Notes under the pieces: generated by a model
Databases searched by the model: none
What the model saw: the letters and a program-made list of their open reading frames with translations, nothing else
What the model was told of the DNA's origin: nothing
Program-made: the position numbers and the translations under genes
Shown here: piece after piece, positions 24,909-34,564 of the stretch
Layout: each line of letters starts with the position of its first letter
Numbering within the stretch: position 1 is the stretch's first letter
Assembly: GCF_014649715.1 (NCBI RefSeq)
Contig: NZ_BMTO01000022.1
Span: 36,613-100,612 of the forward strand
Direction: 5' to 3'
Source of the DNA: Streptomyces lateritius
Lineage (GTDB): Bacteria; Actinomycetota; Actinomycetes; Streptomycetales; Streptomycetaceae
DNA: 64,000 bases

Positions 24909-26339
24909 ATGCCGCAAGAGGGACACGCGGCCGTCCACGGCGGTAAGCCGGGGCGGTGGGCGCCCAGCGCGGCGGGAGAAGCCTCCCGCATCGAGGCGGT
25001 GCGCCGCTACGACATTCTCGACACCCCGCCGGACGGCGCGTTCGACCGTGTTGCGGCGATGGCGGCCCGGCTGTTCGCGGTGCCGGTGGCGAGCGTGACG
25101 ATCGTGGATGAGGACCGGATCTGGTTCAAGGCCGCGCACGGGCTGGAGGGTGTGAGCGAGATCAGCCGGGAGCCGGGTCTGTGCGGCTCGGCGATCCTGT
25201 CGGACGAGACCCTGGTGATTCCCGACACGCTCACCGACCCGGTCGCCTGCTCCAACGGTCTGGTCACCGGGCCGATGGGGGTGCGCTTCTATGCCGCCGC
25301 TCCGATCATCACGCACGACGGGCACCGGCTGGGCACGGTCAACATCCTCGACACCCGCCCGCGCCTGATCACCGAGGACGACACCGCCACCCTCGCGGAC
25401 CTGGCCGCCATCGTCCTCGATGAGATGGAGATGCGCCTGTCGGCGCTGAACGCCCTGCGCGTGGAGCAGGAACGGCGCCGGGAGCAGGAGGAGGCCCGCG
25501 AGCGCGCGGAGCGGGACACGGCCGCTATCCAGGCTTTCGCCTCCACCCTCCAGCGCACCCTGCTGCCGCCGGCTCTGCCGGTGGTGCCGGGTCTGGAGCT
25601 GGCTTGCCACTACGCCACCGCCTCCCCCAGGGACGTGGGCGGCGACTTCTACGACGTCTTCCCCCTCGGCGGGGGGAAGTGGGCGTTCTTCCTCGGGGAT
25701 GTGTGCGGCAAGGGCCCCGAGGCCGCCGCAGTCACGTCCCTGACCCGCTACACGCTGCGCGCCGCGGCATTGATAGACCCGGACCCCGACATAGTGCTCA
25801 CCTCGCTGAACACGGCGCTGCTGCTGGAGCCGGCCGTCGGTACCCGCTTCTGTACGGCCGTCTTCGGCATCCTTGAGCCGCACGAGGAGGAAGGTTTTGC
25901 CGTCACGGTGGCCACCGGCGGGCATCCCCCGGTGTACCACCTGCGCGGCCACGGTGTGGTCGAAGCGGTGCGCCCCAAGGGCGGCATGCTCATCGGGGCG
26001 CTGGCCGAGGCGCACTTCGCCTCCCACACCTTCCGTCTCGCCCCGGGCGAAGGTCTGCTGCTGTACACCGACGGGCTGACCGAGGCCCGCACCGCCGATG
26101 GGCAAATGATCGGGGAAGAGGGCCTGACCGGCTTCCTCGCCGCCCGCACCGCACCGGTCGGCGCGACGGCGGTCATCGAGGACACCGTCGCCCTCATCGA
26201 CGCCACACCCTACGGCGCCGGGGACGACGTCGCGCTGCTGGCCCTGTCCGTTCCCTTCGCCGACGCCTCTGTGGACGGCGTCACCGCCAACGCCCACACC
26301 ATCGCCCCCGCCGGCGAGATGCCGGAGAGCCGACCGTGA
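24909..26339 (+). CDS. GAF-domain PP2C-type (SpoIIE/RsbU-like) phosphatase
   Basis: 476 aa from ATG 24909. A GAF sensor spans residues ~45-185 (VASVTIVDEDRIWFKAAHGL; GVRFYAAAPIITHDGHRLGT). A coiled linker (EQERRREQEEARERAERDTA) precedes the SpoIIE-type PPM phosphatase (~245-450) with metal-binding DVGGDFYD, GDVCGKG, a GHPP motif and GAGDDVALL. It is expected to dephosphorylate an anti-sigma-factor antagonist. The next gene, with a GTGA overlap, is exactly such a STAS protein, so the pair is a translationally coupled partner-switching module. No RsbW-type kinase is adjacent. Confidence 0.92.
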   Translation: MPQEGHAAVHGGKPGRWAPSAAGEASRIEAVRRYDILDTPPDGAFDRVAAMAARLFAVPVASVTIVDEDRIWFKAAHGLEGVSEISREPGLCGSAILSDETLVIPDTLTDPVACSNGLVTGPMGVRFYAAAPIITHDGHRLGTVNILDTRPRLITEDDTATLADLAAIVLDEMEMRLSALNALRVEQERRREQEEARERAERDTAAIQAFASTLQRTLLPPALPVVPGLELACHYATASPRDVGGDFYDVFPLGGGKWAFFLGDVCGKGPEAAAVTSLTRYTLRAAALIDPDPDIVLTSLNTALLLEPAVGTRFCTAVFGILEPHEEEGFAVTVATGGHPPVYHLRGHGVVEAVRPKGGMLIGALAEAHFASHTFRLAPGEGLLLYTDGLTEARTADGQMIGEEGLTGFLAARTAPVGATAVIEDTVALIDATPYGAGDDVALLALSVPFADASVDGVTANAHTIAPAGEMPESRP

Positions 26340-26710
26340 CCGACTTCCGCCTCACCACGCAGCACACCGACGGTGATCTGGTCCTGGCAGGAATTGCCGG
26401 TGATCTGGACATCGCCACCGCCCCCCACTTGCGCGCGCAGGGGCTGACCCTGATCGGGCAGGGCCACCGCCACCTGATCCTGGACCTTGCAGCCGTCACC
26501 TTCTGCGACTCCTCCGGATTCAACGCCCTGGTCGGCATCTTCCGCTGCGCCAAGGAACCAGGCGGCAGCCTGACCCTCGCCGCCGTCCCCGACCGGCTGG
26601 AGCGACTGCTCAGCCTCACCGGGCTCGATGCCCTGCTGCCCGCCTACCCCACCGCCGCCGACGCCCTCGCCGCGCACGCCCGCAGCCAGGACACGGCCAC
26701 CGCGCAATAG
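26336..26710 (+). CDS. STAS-domain anti-sigma-factor antagonist
   Basis: 124 aa from GTG 26336, whose GTGA overlaps the phosphatase stop. The STAS fold is evident: LAGIAGDLDIATAPHLRAQG, HLILDLAAVTFCDSSGFNAL with the conserved phospho-accepting Ser in CDSSG, and a final helix. The unphosphorylated form would sequester an anti-sigma kinase and release a sigma factor. Confidence 0.93.
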   Translation: MTDFRLTTQHTDGDLVLAGIAGDLDIATAPHLRAQGLTLIGQGHRHLILDLAAVTFCDSSGFNALVGIFRCAKEPGGSLTLAAVPDRLERLLSLTGLDALLPAYPTAADALAAHARSQDTATAQ

Positions 26711-26871
26711 GCCGTGGCGGGGCGCCTGCGGTGCACGGAAGCCCGGATCTCTTATGTGGCGATTACATCGCGCATTTGGGGTAGTCGCCAGGGTGGGACG
26801 GCGCTGATCTTGGCGTGATCCTGACTCGTGGAGTGCACTACGTGCTTCGCACAACGGATTGGACACCTGCC

Positions 26872-27174
26872 ATGACCACTGCGAACCCGGCCGGCACCCC
26901 TGGCCACCGCACCGGTGGCGACGTCACCGGACAGCGGACCCGCCGGCTGTCGACCGAGACGAAGTCGGCCCTGAAGACCACGGAGTTCTTCGTCTACATC
27001 GCCTCCGTCATCGCGGTCCTGATCGCCTCCATGCTGGTGGGCACCGAAGAAGGCCACACCGACTACTTCCGCGCCGACAAAGCCTGGCTCTACATCGTGA
27101 TCCTCACCGTCGGCTACATGATCAGCCGAGGGCTGGCCAAGTCCGGCAGCCGCGATCACTACGACGGCTCCTGA
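26872..27174 (+). CDS. Small two-helix membrane protein
   Basis: 100 aa from ATG 26872. A basic, Thr-rich cytoplasmic start (RRLSTETKSALKTTEF) leads to helix 1 (FFVYIASVIAVLIASMLVG), an acidic loop (EEGHTDYFRADK) and helix 2 (AWLYIVILTVGYMISRGLA). Similar small proteins are common in Streptomyces with no known role. It stands alone downstream of the STAS gene. Confidence 0.7.
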   Translation: MTTANPAGTPGHRTGGDVTGQRTRRLSTETKSALKTTEFFVYIASVIAVLIASMLVGTEEGHTDYFRADKAWLYIVILTVGYMISRGLAKSGSRDHYDGS

Positions 27175-27433
27175 CTTCGCACAGCACGAAGGAGAGCAAG
27201 CCGCCAAGAGGCGCAGGGCTTCACCGCGGCCTGGGGTGCTGGGCGTCGTGTGGACGTGCCAGCAGCCCGCATATGGGTGATCCCGGGACTTGCGTGGTCA
27301 TGCCCGTCGGCCCCAGGGGAATATTCACCGTGTGAGGCGGACCGCCGGGATCTGCTGCTGGACCGCCGCGGCCCCTTGCAGCGAGCCGCCCCCCAACCGG
27401 ACGTGAGACCGGGCAGGGGGCGGCGCAAAGCCA
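27175..27433. other. Gene-free spacer
   Basis: No recognisable coding sequence between the two convergent small membrane-protein genes. Confidence 0.5.
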
Positions 27434-27467
27434 GACGGCGGCTCCCGGTAGGGCGGGAGGGGCCGTC
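27434..27467 (-). terminator. Terminator overlapping the stop of the small membrane-protein gene
   Basis: GACGGC-GG-CTCCCG (27434-27447) faces CGGGAG-GG-GCCGTC (27454-27467): two 6-bp stems around a small internal loop. It reaches into the stop codon of the leftward gene. Confidence 0.6.
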
Positions 27468-27687
27468 AGTCCTTGGCGATGGCCATTCCGAGGAAGATCC
27501 CGACCAGCAGTGCGACACTGCCGGTGGCCATCACCGCCCACGTCCCTGTCTGCGTCGCGGTGAACGTCGAGGTCATCCCCGCCTGCGCCGCCGCCTGTGT
27601 GGACTGCGCCCCGGCCATGGCCGCCTCCTGGACGGCCAGACCCGTCTCCAGCTTCTGGATCTTGCTCTCCAGCTCAGACTGCTCCAT
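27466..27687 (-). CDS. Small coiled-coil membrane protein
   Basis: 73 aa from ATG 27687 with AGAGGAA about 9 nt upstream. The N-terminal half is a short coiled coil (EQSELESKIQKLETGLAVQE), then a Gln/Ala/Thr-rich linker and a C-terminal transmembrane helix (AVMATGSVALLVGIFLGMAI). No family was recognised. Confidence 0.65.
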   Translation of the reverse strand: MEQSELESKIQKLETGLAVQEAAMAGAQSTQAAAQAGMTSTFTATQTGTWAVMATGSVALLVGIFLGMAIAKD

Positions 27688-27879
27688 CGTGCGGTTCCTC
27701 TCTGAACGGTGATGCCGGCCGATCCCGGCATCACCGTCCATCGGTTCCCCACCGCGCGGACACAGTCGCGTGATCTTGGAAGGGGCCGTCCTGGTCCGGG
27801 AGGGCTCCTAGCACGGGAGCGCCTTTCGCTCGGTGCAGATAGCCGGCCGCGAGCGCGGCGGCCGCGGTGACGACGACGT

Positions 27880-28615
27880 CCATCAAGCGTTGCGGCTCTG
27901 CTGCGCTGGTTGCCGACCCACGCTCCGAGCCGGAGCTCCCGCTCCTCCTGGTCCTCGCCGACGATCCGCTCGACGTGCTTCCTGGGGACCTGAAGATGCC
28001 CCTCACGCTCGTAGAACTGCTTGGCGGCCTCGTATTCATCGCCCACTTGTCGGCCTGTGTACGGCGCGGCTGCGGCTTCTCCTCCTCGGCCGCGGGCTCG
28101 ATTCCGAGGACGTGTTCGCACATCCACTGCTGCACGGTCGTGAGCTTGTCCCAGCCCAGCCGCTGAGCCCGCACCCACCGCCCGAGGTCCTCGCCCTGGT
28201 GCATCACCTTGCCGGGCTCGGTCGGCAGCGTGCCGCCGGCCTCTTCCAGGTGGAGCCGGACGAGGTGGAAGGCGCGCTGCCATTCCACCGGCCAGGCCGG
28301 GCACCACGACGGGTCGATGTCCTCCAGCTGCTCGCGCCGCTCGTCCGACAGGGCCCCGGCCGACGACTCCACCGGCAGGCCCTCGGCACGCCGCTGCTCG
28401 ATCTCGGCGGCCTTCCGGGCGGCGGCCCGTGCGTTCTTCAGCCAGATGCCGACCTTGTAGCCCTGGTAGGTGGCGTCGAGCGGGGCCAGGAGGTGCCCGT
28501 TCACCTCGGCCCACCCGCGCGCCGCTGCGAGACCTTCCTCCCATGCGACGTCGAAGTGGCTCCAGACCATGCCCAGCTTCTCCAGCTGCGCGATGCGGTC
28601 CTCGTCCATGTCCCC
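27880..28615 (-). pseudogene. Helicase-associated-domain gene remnant, frameshifted
   Basis: The reverse strand contains HA-type repeats: AWEEGLAAARGWAEVNGHLL then APLDATYQGYKVGIWLKNAR; LPTEPGKVMHQGEDLGRWVR; and, in a different frame, FYEREGHLQVPRKHVERIVG then LRLGAWVGNQRSRAATL. The frame changes near 28070 and again near 27920. The helicase core is absent. It is related in type to, but not a copy of, the HA protein at 7828-8844. Confidence 0.7.
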
Positions 28616-28778
28616 GTGTGCCTCCGTGGAGGACACCGCCGGGGAACGTCTCCTCGCCAATGGGGACCACGGACGGCACCGTAGTCGTCGGCCGGGAGTG
28701 GCCCCCGCCCGACAGGCGGGGGGCGGGGCGTGAGAACCCGTTCGGCGCAGACGCCGTCCGCGGCCCCCAGAGCGCGGG

Positions 28779-31668
28779 TCACATCGTGGGCGCCGCGCCG
28801 ACCGCCTGGTCGGTGGAGGTCGACGAGGTGTCGGTCGGGTACGGCTGGTCGGTGGAAGGCAGCGGCTGTCCCGCCGAGGTGGGCGGCTGGCCGGTGGAGG
28901 TGCCGCCGGTGTTCGGGGCGGGCCCCATGTCCACCCCCGCCACGGGCTCGGGCCGCGGCACCGGCGGAGGGCAATCCTGGGAGGATGGCTGCTCCGCGGC
29001 GCCGTCGATCTCGATCGTGATGCGCGGCGAACCGGCCCTCGAATGCGACCGGGACGGGGGTGAGGTTGGTGACGGAGACCCAGTACGCGACGTACTCGGC
29101 GTCCCCTCGTTCCACCTGGACCTTCCAGGTCACCTCCTCGGCACCTGGGCGGATCGTGGTGGGCATGACCGTCCACAGGACGTGCCAGGTGGCGGGCCAG
29201 CCCCAGGTGAAGTAGCGACGGGTCGAGTTGGCCGCGACTGTGCCCGTCCACTGGACGCCGCACACCGGCTGGGTCATCCAGCCGTCCACCGGGATCTCCC
29301 AGACGCCCCGGTTGCGCAGGCCGGCGCGGAGCGTCCTGGCGTGCCGGTGGTACAGCAGGTCGCCGACGAAGGCGTTGGGTAGGCCGTTGGAGAAGATCTG
29401 CCAGGAGGCACCGCCGTCCACGGACTGGTAGACGCCCAGATCGGCGGCGACCCAGACGCGGTCGCGGTTGCCCGGGTGCACCTCGATGGCGTTCAGGGGC
29501 AGATTCGGGAGTGCGGCCGTGCGGTCGGCCCAGTTCGTGCCACCGTCGGTCGACCGCCAGACCCGGCCGCCGCCGCGCGTCGTGTGGGTCACCCAGATGC
29601 GGTTGGTGTCGGTCGGGTCGACGTGGATGTCACTGACCCAGGCGTTGGCGCGGGGTGTCGTGAGCGCGGTGAGTGTGCCCCACGCGGTGCCGTTCCATCG
29701 TGTGACGTAGAGCCGGCCGTCGGTGGTGCCGACGTACACCTGGTCCGCCGTCGGGATGTACATCGCGGAGGCGGTCCCGGCCGTCGGGTAGGCCAGCCGC
29801 GTCCAGTTGGTGCAGTTGTCGCGGGAGACGTAGAGGGCCGCGCCGGCCTGGGCGACCGTATTGCCGTTGGTGGCGCTGGACTCGAACGGCGGATAGAAGA
29901 GCGAACTTTCTCCGGAGGGGACCGGCGGCGGCAACCAGGACCAGCTGCCCCAGTCGCCCCGGGAGGTGGAACGTTCGACGCCCATGTTGTAGAAGCTGTG
30001 GAACACCGTACGCGGGTCGGTGCGGTTGACCCCGCAGTCGCCGCCGTCCTGCGAGTGCAGCCAGGTGGGCGAACCGGTCCACCGTTCGGTGCCGTTGTCC
30101 TGGGTGCCGCCGATGAGCCAGCGGGAGGAGCCCAGGTCCTGCGCAATGTACTCGAACTCGGTGATCTCCAGGCCGTTGTTGAGGTGCTGCCAGGTGACGC
30201 CCCGGTCCGGGCTGCGGTAGAGGCCGCCGTCGTTGCCGATGTAGACGACCTGCGGCTGGCCCGGTTCGAAGGCGATGGCGTGCTGGTCGGGGTGGATGGA
30301 CTGGCCGGGCGATGCCTTGCTGGCGATGTCCGTCCAGGTCCAGGTGGTGCCGGAGAGGTCTCCCCGATGGGCGCTGATGGCTCCGCAGTAGATCTGGCCG
30401 GCGTTGTCCGGTGCGACGGCGAGGAACCAGTCGTACCAGGCCTGGCCGATGTTCACCCCGGTGGGTGCGCCGATCGAGGTCCAGGTGCCCCCGGCGCGTC
30501 GGGCCAGATAGCCGGTGGTCCCGGCGCCCCACGCGTAGGCGACGGTGGGGTCGGAGGGGGCGAGGGCCACGGCGAACCTGCTGTAGGTCGCGGGCGCGCT
30601 CGGCAGGGTCACGGCGTTCCAGGTGACGCCGCCGTCGGTGGCCCGGAACAGGCCGTCCCGGCAGGCGGCGAGTGCCTCGGCGCCGGACGGGGCCACCGCG
30701 ACCGACCAGGTCGTCGCGGTGCGCCGCTGGGTCCAGGTGGCTCCGCTGTCCGTGGAGACGTAGAGGCCGCCCGTCGTCGCTGCGTAGAGCCGGGTGGGGG
30801 TGGCCCGGTCAAACTCCAGGTCGTAGAAGCCCTGGCCGACGAACGGGGCGGTGCACAGGCTCGCCCAGCTGAATCCCCCGTTGGTGGACCGGAGGATGCC
30901 CGTGCCGAAACCGGACCACCAGTCGCCTTCGCCCGTGCCCGCGAGGACGGTGGCCGGAGCGGTCGGGTGGAAGGCTATGGCACCCGTGGTGAGGGTCGCC
31001 GCGTGGTCGGTGCGCGGGGCCCAGGACTGCCCGCGGTTGTGGCTCTCCCAGATGCCGCCGTGGGCCGCTCCGACCAGGAGGTGGTTGGCGTTGCCGGGGT
31101 CGACGGCCACGGAGGAGACGCGTCCGGAGGCGTTGATCCGAGCGCCGCTGCCGGAGCCGTAGGTCTGCCCGTTGGGTATCGTCCAGGGCCCGAGCGAGCG
31201 CCAGTTGGGGCCGGCGGGGCTCGGTGGGGTCAGCGACAGCGTCTCGGCCACGGCCATGTAGTTCGCGGCGAGCTGCTCCGTCCCCCCGCCAGGCTGGCTG
31301 CCGCCGCCGGAGGGCGGGGGCTTGGCGGACTGGGCGTTCCCTTGGCCCGCTCCCTCGCCGTCGCCTTGGTTCCCGCCTTCGTTGCCTCCTTCGTTCCCGG
31401 CCTCGGATCCTCCCTCGCCCGCCGGCTCGCCGTCGTCTCCGTCGCCTTGGCCGCCGGAGGGTCCGCCCTGGGGGCCCGTCACGCTTTCGAGCAGGTCCTG
31501 GGCCGCCGCATGGTCCAGGTCCGGGCGGGCGTGGACGGCCGCTTCCACGGCCGCGTCCGCGTGGCCGGTGCGGGCCAGTTCGAGCATGAGGCGCGCCAAC
31601 GCCTTGCCGCCGGGGAACTCTTCGTGATCGGCCTTCGTGACCGTTCTGTCCTGGGGATTCCCACGCAT
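28779..31668 (-). CDS. Large BNR/YVTN-repeat beta-propeller protein, frame change near the C-terminus
   Basis: Start ATG 31668 with AGGAGAACGACG just upstream. Residues 1-50 are helical, then comes a Gly/Gln/Asn-rich linker with GNEGG repeats. A catalytic-type beta-propeller follows with many Asp-box (S-x-D-x-G-x-T-W) blades: STDSGATWTQ, ATDGGVTWNA, SPDRGVTWQH, STDGGTNWAD, SVDGGASWQI. This is the sialidase/Vps10/photosystem-assembly-like fold; no sialidase Arg triad is obvious. Near 29030 the logical continuation (RITIEIDGAAEQPSSQDCPP, then a Thr/Ser/Pro-rich tail ending at 28779) is in another frame from the ORF that otherwise runs to 28501. No signal peptide is evident. It is probably coupled to the acidic protein upstream. 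Confidence 0.78.
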
Positions 31669-31700
31669 CGTCGTTCTCCTCGTGCCGTCGACGTCCCGCG

Positions 31701-31994
31701 TCACGGTTCGGTCGGCCGGCCCTCGGGGGGACCGGGGGAGGCCTCGGGGTCCGACGCGGCCCTGGAGGTGTCGGTCTCTTCCTCCGGCGCCGCGTCGTCC
31801 TTTTCATCCGCTTCGGCGGTCTCATCCGCTTCGGCGGTCTCAGCCGTGTCGGCCGTCTCAGCCGTCTTGTCCGTCTCGGCCTCGTCGCCGGTCCCTTCGC
31901 CCTGGGGCTCTCTGGCCCGCTGGAACTCTTCCAGCCGACGCGCCGCGCGGTCGTCTTCCGAGTCGTCCGGGACACCGGCCGGTTTGCGTATCAA
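31701..31994 (-). CDS. Acidic repeat protein, partner of the BNR protein
   Basis: 97 aa from TTG 31994; GGGGAGG lies 5 nt upstream and supports this start. After MIRKPAGVPDDSEDDRAARR comes a highly acidic, Thr/Ala/Glu repeat tract (TAETAD, TAETAE, ADETAE, ADEKDD). Likely disordered. It ends 32 bp before the BNR gene, so both form an operon. No known family. Confidence 0.65.
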   Translation of the reverse strand: MIRKPAGVPDDSEDDRAARRLEEFQRAREPQGEGTGDEAETDKTAETADTAETAEADETAEADEKDDAAPEEETDTSRAASDPEASPGPPEGRPTEP

Positions 31995-32200
31995 CTCGAC
32001 CTCCCCGCTGAGGTGCGGATGAAGGAGAAGGAAGCCCTTGAGGAGAACGCCCCGGGGAGCGCGGCCAATCGGCGCTCGTACACGTGGCGTTCTGGGGGAC
32101 GTCGGCGCGTTCGCGGACCGGAAGGGCAGCCGCTCAGCGCCGTGTGGCCTCTCGGTCGTCCAGATTCATTCTTGGTCAGGGTGCGTGCTCTGCCAAGGCC

Positions 32201-32869
32201 CTAATCGCCCCGTGTCGGGTGGGTAGATCTACCCCGGCCGGGTGTGGGCGGAACGAGGCTGTACTCGATGGCGAAGCGGGTGAGATCGGCCCTTCGACGG
32301 ACGCCGATCTTGTCGCGCAGCCGGTCCAGGTGCGAGTGCACCGTGTGCTCGCTGATGCCGAGCAGGGCGGCGATCTCCCGGTCGGTGTCGCCGCTTGCGA
32401 CCCGCCCCAGGATCTCCCGTTCGCGGTCCGTGAGAGGGAGGGGCGTCAGGAGCAGGTGGACGGCGAGCGGGCCCGGCACATAGGTCTCGCCCGCCGCGAC
32501 GGCCCGGACGGCCGAGAGCAGCTCAGCCTACTCGGCCTGGCTGTCCAGACAACCGAGCGCACCGGCGCGGATCGTCGGGGCGAGGTCGATGTGTGCGGCG
32601 GCCGAGACGACGACGACCGCGTAGCCGCCGGCGCAGAGCCGGGAGACGGTACGGGCCAGTTCGAGAGTGGCGAGGCGGAGGTTGAGCACCGTCATGTCCG
32701 CGTTGACGGGGTGCGCGTCGAGCTCCTCGACGGAGGACACGGCCGCGACCAGGAGGAGATCCGGTTCTCCGTTGATCAGTTGGACGATGCCGAGACGTAT
32801 GAGCGGGCAGTCTCCTACGACGACGACCCGCCTCGGGGCAGCGTCGACACGCCTCGGGTCAGCGTCCAT
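32201..32869 (-). pseudogene. LuxR-type response regulator interrupted by an in-frame TAG
   Basis: From ATG 32869 the receiver reads VVVVGDCPLIRLGIVQLI and TVLNLRLATLEL, where the usual phospho-acceptor Asp (LxDLRLP) is Asn. A TAG at 32528-32530 stops translation after LGCLDSQAE. In the same frame beyond it, AELLSAVRAVAAGETYVPGP links to a complete LuxR helix-turn-helix (PLTDREREILGRVASGDTDR then EIAALLGISEHTVHSHLDRL). Replacing one codon restores a normal ~222-aa regulator. The HTH part also has an internal start at 32479 and might be made separately. Confidence 0.75.
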
Positions 32870-33275
32870 CTGGAACCTTCGGTGGCAGGGATGGCAGGAG
32901 CAATGCGTCGGATTCCCTCGCGGCGGAGCGTTCGACCGGCGTGACACTTGTGCCCCGGATCGAGCCGTACGCTGCGTGATCGAGGGGACGGGTCACCCGT
33001 GCGGGTAGGCCGAAACGATTCCCCAGGACCGAGTGGAGCATGGGCCGAGGCCATCCGCCACAGACGTGCTACGGGCGGAACAGGGTGCGGCCCCAGGGGA
33101 TTTGGTTGCCTCGGACGATCAAGTGCCGGACTGCCGCCCTGTGGCGCGTCGGCATGGGCGGTTCCATCGTGGAGGAAGAAGGTCCCACCGCGCGCGCCGC
33201 CGACGGCGACGACGGGACTGCCTGTACGCGGCACGGGGGTGTGGTGGTGGGAGGCCGACCGACTGAGGAGCGCCG
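32870..33275. other. Gene-free divergent region
   Basis: About 400 bp between the leftward regulator remnant and the rightward TauE gene. No convincing ORF or repeat was seen; it presumably holds promoters for both. Confidence 0.5.
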
Positions 33276-33992
33276 ATGGAGCCGTATCTGCTTCTGGTCG
33301 TGTTCGTGGCGGTCTTCGCCGCGTTCGCGCTGTCCGCCTCCGCAGGGTTCGGAGGCAGTCTCATCCTCGTACCGACACTGGCCCTCACGCTCGGCACCAA
33401 GTCCGGGGTGGCCCTGGCGGCGCTGCTTCTGGCCGCCAACAACGTGGTGAAAGTCTTCGCGTACCGGAGCAGCCTGCCCTTCCGGAAGGCGGTGCCGGTG
33501 ATCGTGCTCGTCGCGGCCGGAACCTTCCTGGGGGCCAAGTTGCTCGTCTCGGCACCGGAGCGGTGGGTGACGATCGCAGTCATCGTGGGTTTCGTGCTCG
33601 CGTTCCTCGTCGAGTCCCTCGACCTCACCCGCTTCCGGCGGGTCGGTTCCCCGCTGCTGGCGTTCGCGTCCGGCGCGACCTCCGGGTTCAGCGGCACGTC
33701 GGGGCCCTTGAAGGGACTCGCCGTCCGTGCGCTGGACCTGGACCGCATGCACCTCGTGGGCGCCCTGTCCCTGGTCTCGCTCGTCGGGGACGTGACCAAG
33801 ACGGCGGTCTGGACGGACGCGGCCCTGCTCACCGGCGGGGACTACCTCGTCGCCCTGGCGTGCGTGCCCCTCATGCTGATCGCGACGTTCCTGGGCCGGC
33901 GGTTCAACTACAAGGTCGGCGAGCGCGGGTACACCGGTCTGTTCTGGACCGTCATGCTGGGCTACACCGGGCGTCTCGTCGCTGGACTCTGA
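33276..33992 (+). CDS. TauE/SafE-family anion exporter
   Basis: 238 aa from ATG 33276 with GAGGAG 5 nt upstream. Seven to eight transmembrane helices arranged as two similar halves; SASAGFGGSLILVPTLAL and ASGATSGFSGTSGPLKGL are the paired signature loops of the TauE/SafE (DUF81) superfamily, which exports sulfite, sulfoacetate or related anions. The substrate cannot be read from the sequence. Confidence 0.9.
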   Translation: MEPYLLLVVFVAVFAAFALSASAGFGGSLILVPTLALTLGTKSGVALAALLLAANNVVKVFAYRSSLPFRKAVPVIVLVAAGTFLGAKLLVSAPERWVTIAVIVGFVLAFLVESLDLTRFRRVGSPLLAFASGATSGFSGTSGPLKGLAVRALDLDRMHLVGALSLVSLVGDVTKTAVWTDAALLTGGDYLVALACVPLMLIATFLGRRFNYKVGERGYTGLFWTVMLGYTGRLVAGL

Positions 33993-34079
33993 GACTGGCG
34001 GGCGTCCTGCGGCTCTGCATCGAAAAGGACGTCCCGCTGGCCTTCCTCTGACGCCCACCGACCACGGAACCCTACGGGA

Positions 34080-34505
34080 CAGTGAGCGTTTTCAGCGTTG
34101 CCGCTCCAGGGTGAGGACAGCTTTGGCGATGACGGTCATGCGATGGGGACTGATGCGGGAACTGCGGAAGATCTGCCATGCCTTCAGCCGTGCCATGCCG
34201 TGTTCGACCGGTGCCCGGCCGCGGCCAGGGCCCGGTTGACGGTGCGCTGGGTGATGGTGAGTTCACCGTGCGGTGGGCGTTTGAGTCCGGTGGTGACCCA
34301 GGAGCCGGCGCCCTGGTAGGCGCGGTCGGCGAGGACCGGGACACCCTGGCGTTCGCAGATCCGGATGATGCGGTGGGTGCGGGCCGCGGTCAGGTCGTGG
34401 GTGCGGCACGGCAGCGCGGGTGAGATCCACAGCACCTCACCGGCAGGATTGGTGACCACCTGGACGTTCCCGCCGTGTCGGCGGTGTTTGGCCGAGTGCC
34501 AATCC
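34080..34505 (-). pseudogene. IS5-like (DDE_Tnp_4) transposase fragment, copy A
   Basis: The reverse strand contains KHRRHGGNVQVVTNPAGEVL, RTHDLTAARTHRIIRICERQ and VPVLADRAYQGAG, the middle and second catalytic Asp of the element seen again at 35.7, 62.6 and 63.3 kb. After NRALAAAGHRSNTAWHG a frameshift loses the sensible PVERGMARLK tail, which continues in another frame to LTLERQR. The right end AGTGAGCGTTTTCAG is at about 34080. The 5' third is missing. Confidence 0.8.
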
Positions 34506-34564
34506 CGTGTCGGCCCAACCGGTGGACCGGCGGAGTCTTTTCCCTCAGCGGGTGGTGTTCACCC

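Noticed and set aside
26740..26800. Possible SigB-type promoter (GGGGTAG) before the small membrane-protein gene
   Set aside because: The expected GTTT-type -35 element is not at the right distance, so the match is too weak to report as a feature.
28501..28778. Long C-terminal extension of the BNR protein to 28501
   Set aside because: The sequence past 29030 in that frame is Arg/His-rich, while another frame gives a plausible strand and Thr/Ser/Pro tail ending at 28779.
29476..32022. 848-aa rightward ORF opposite the BNR-repeat gene
   Set aside because: Composition is Gly/Arg/Val shadow-like and the opposite strand has clear Asp-box repeats and a strong ribosome site.
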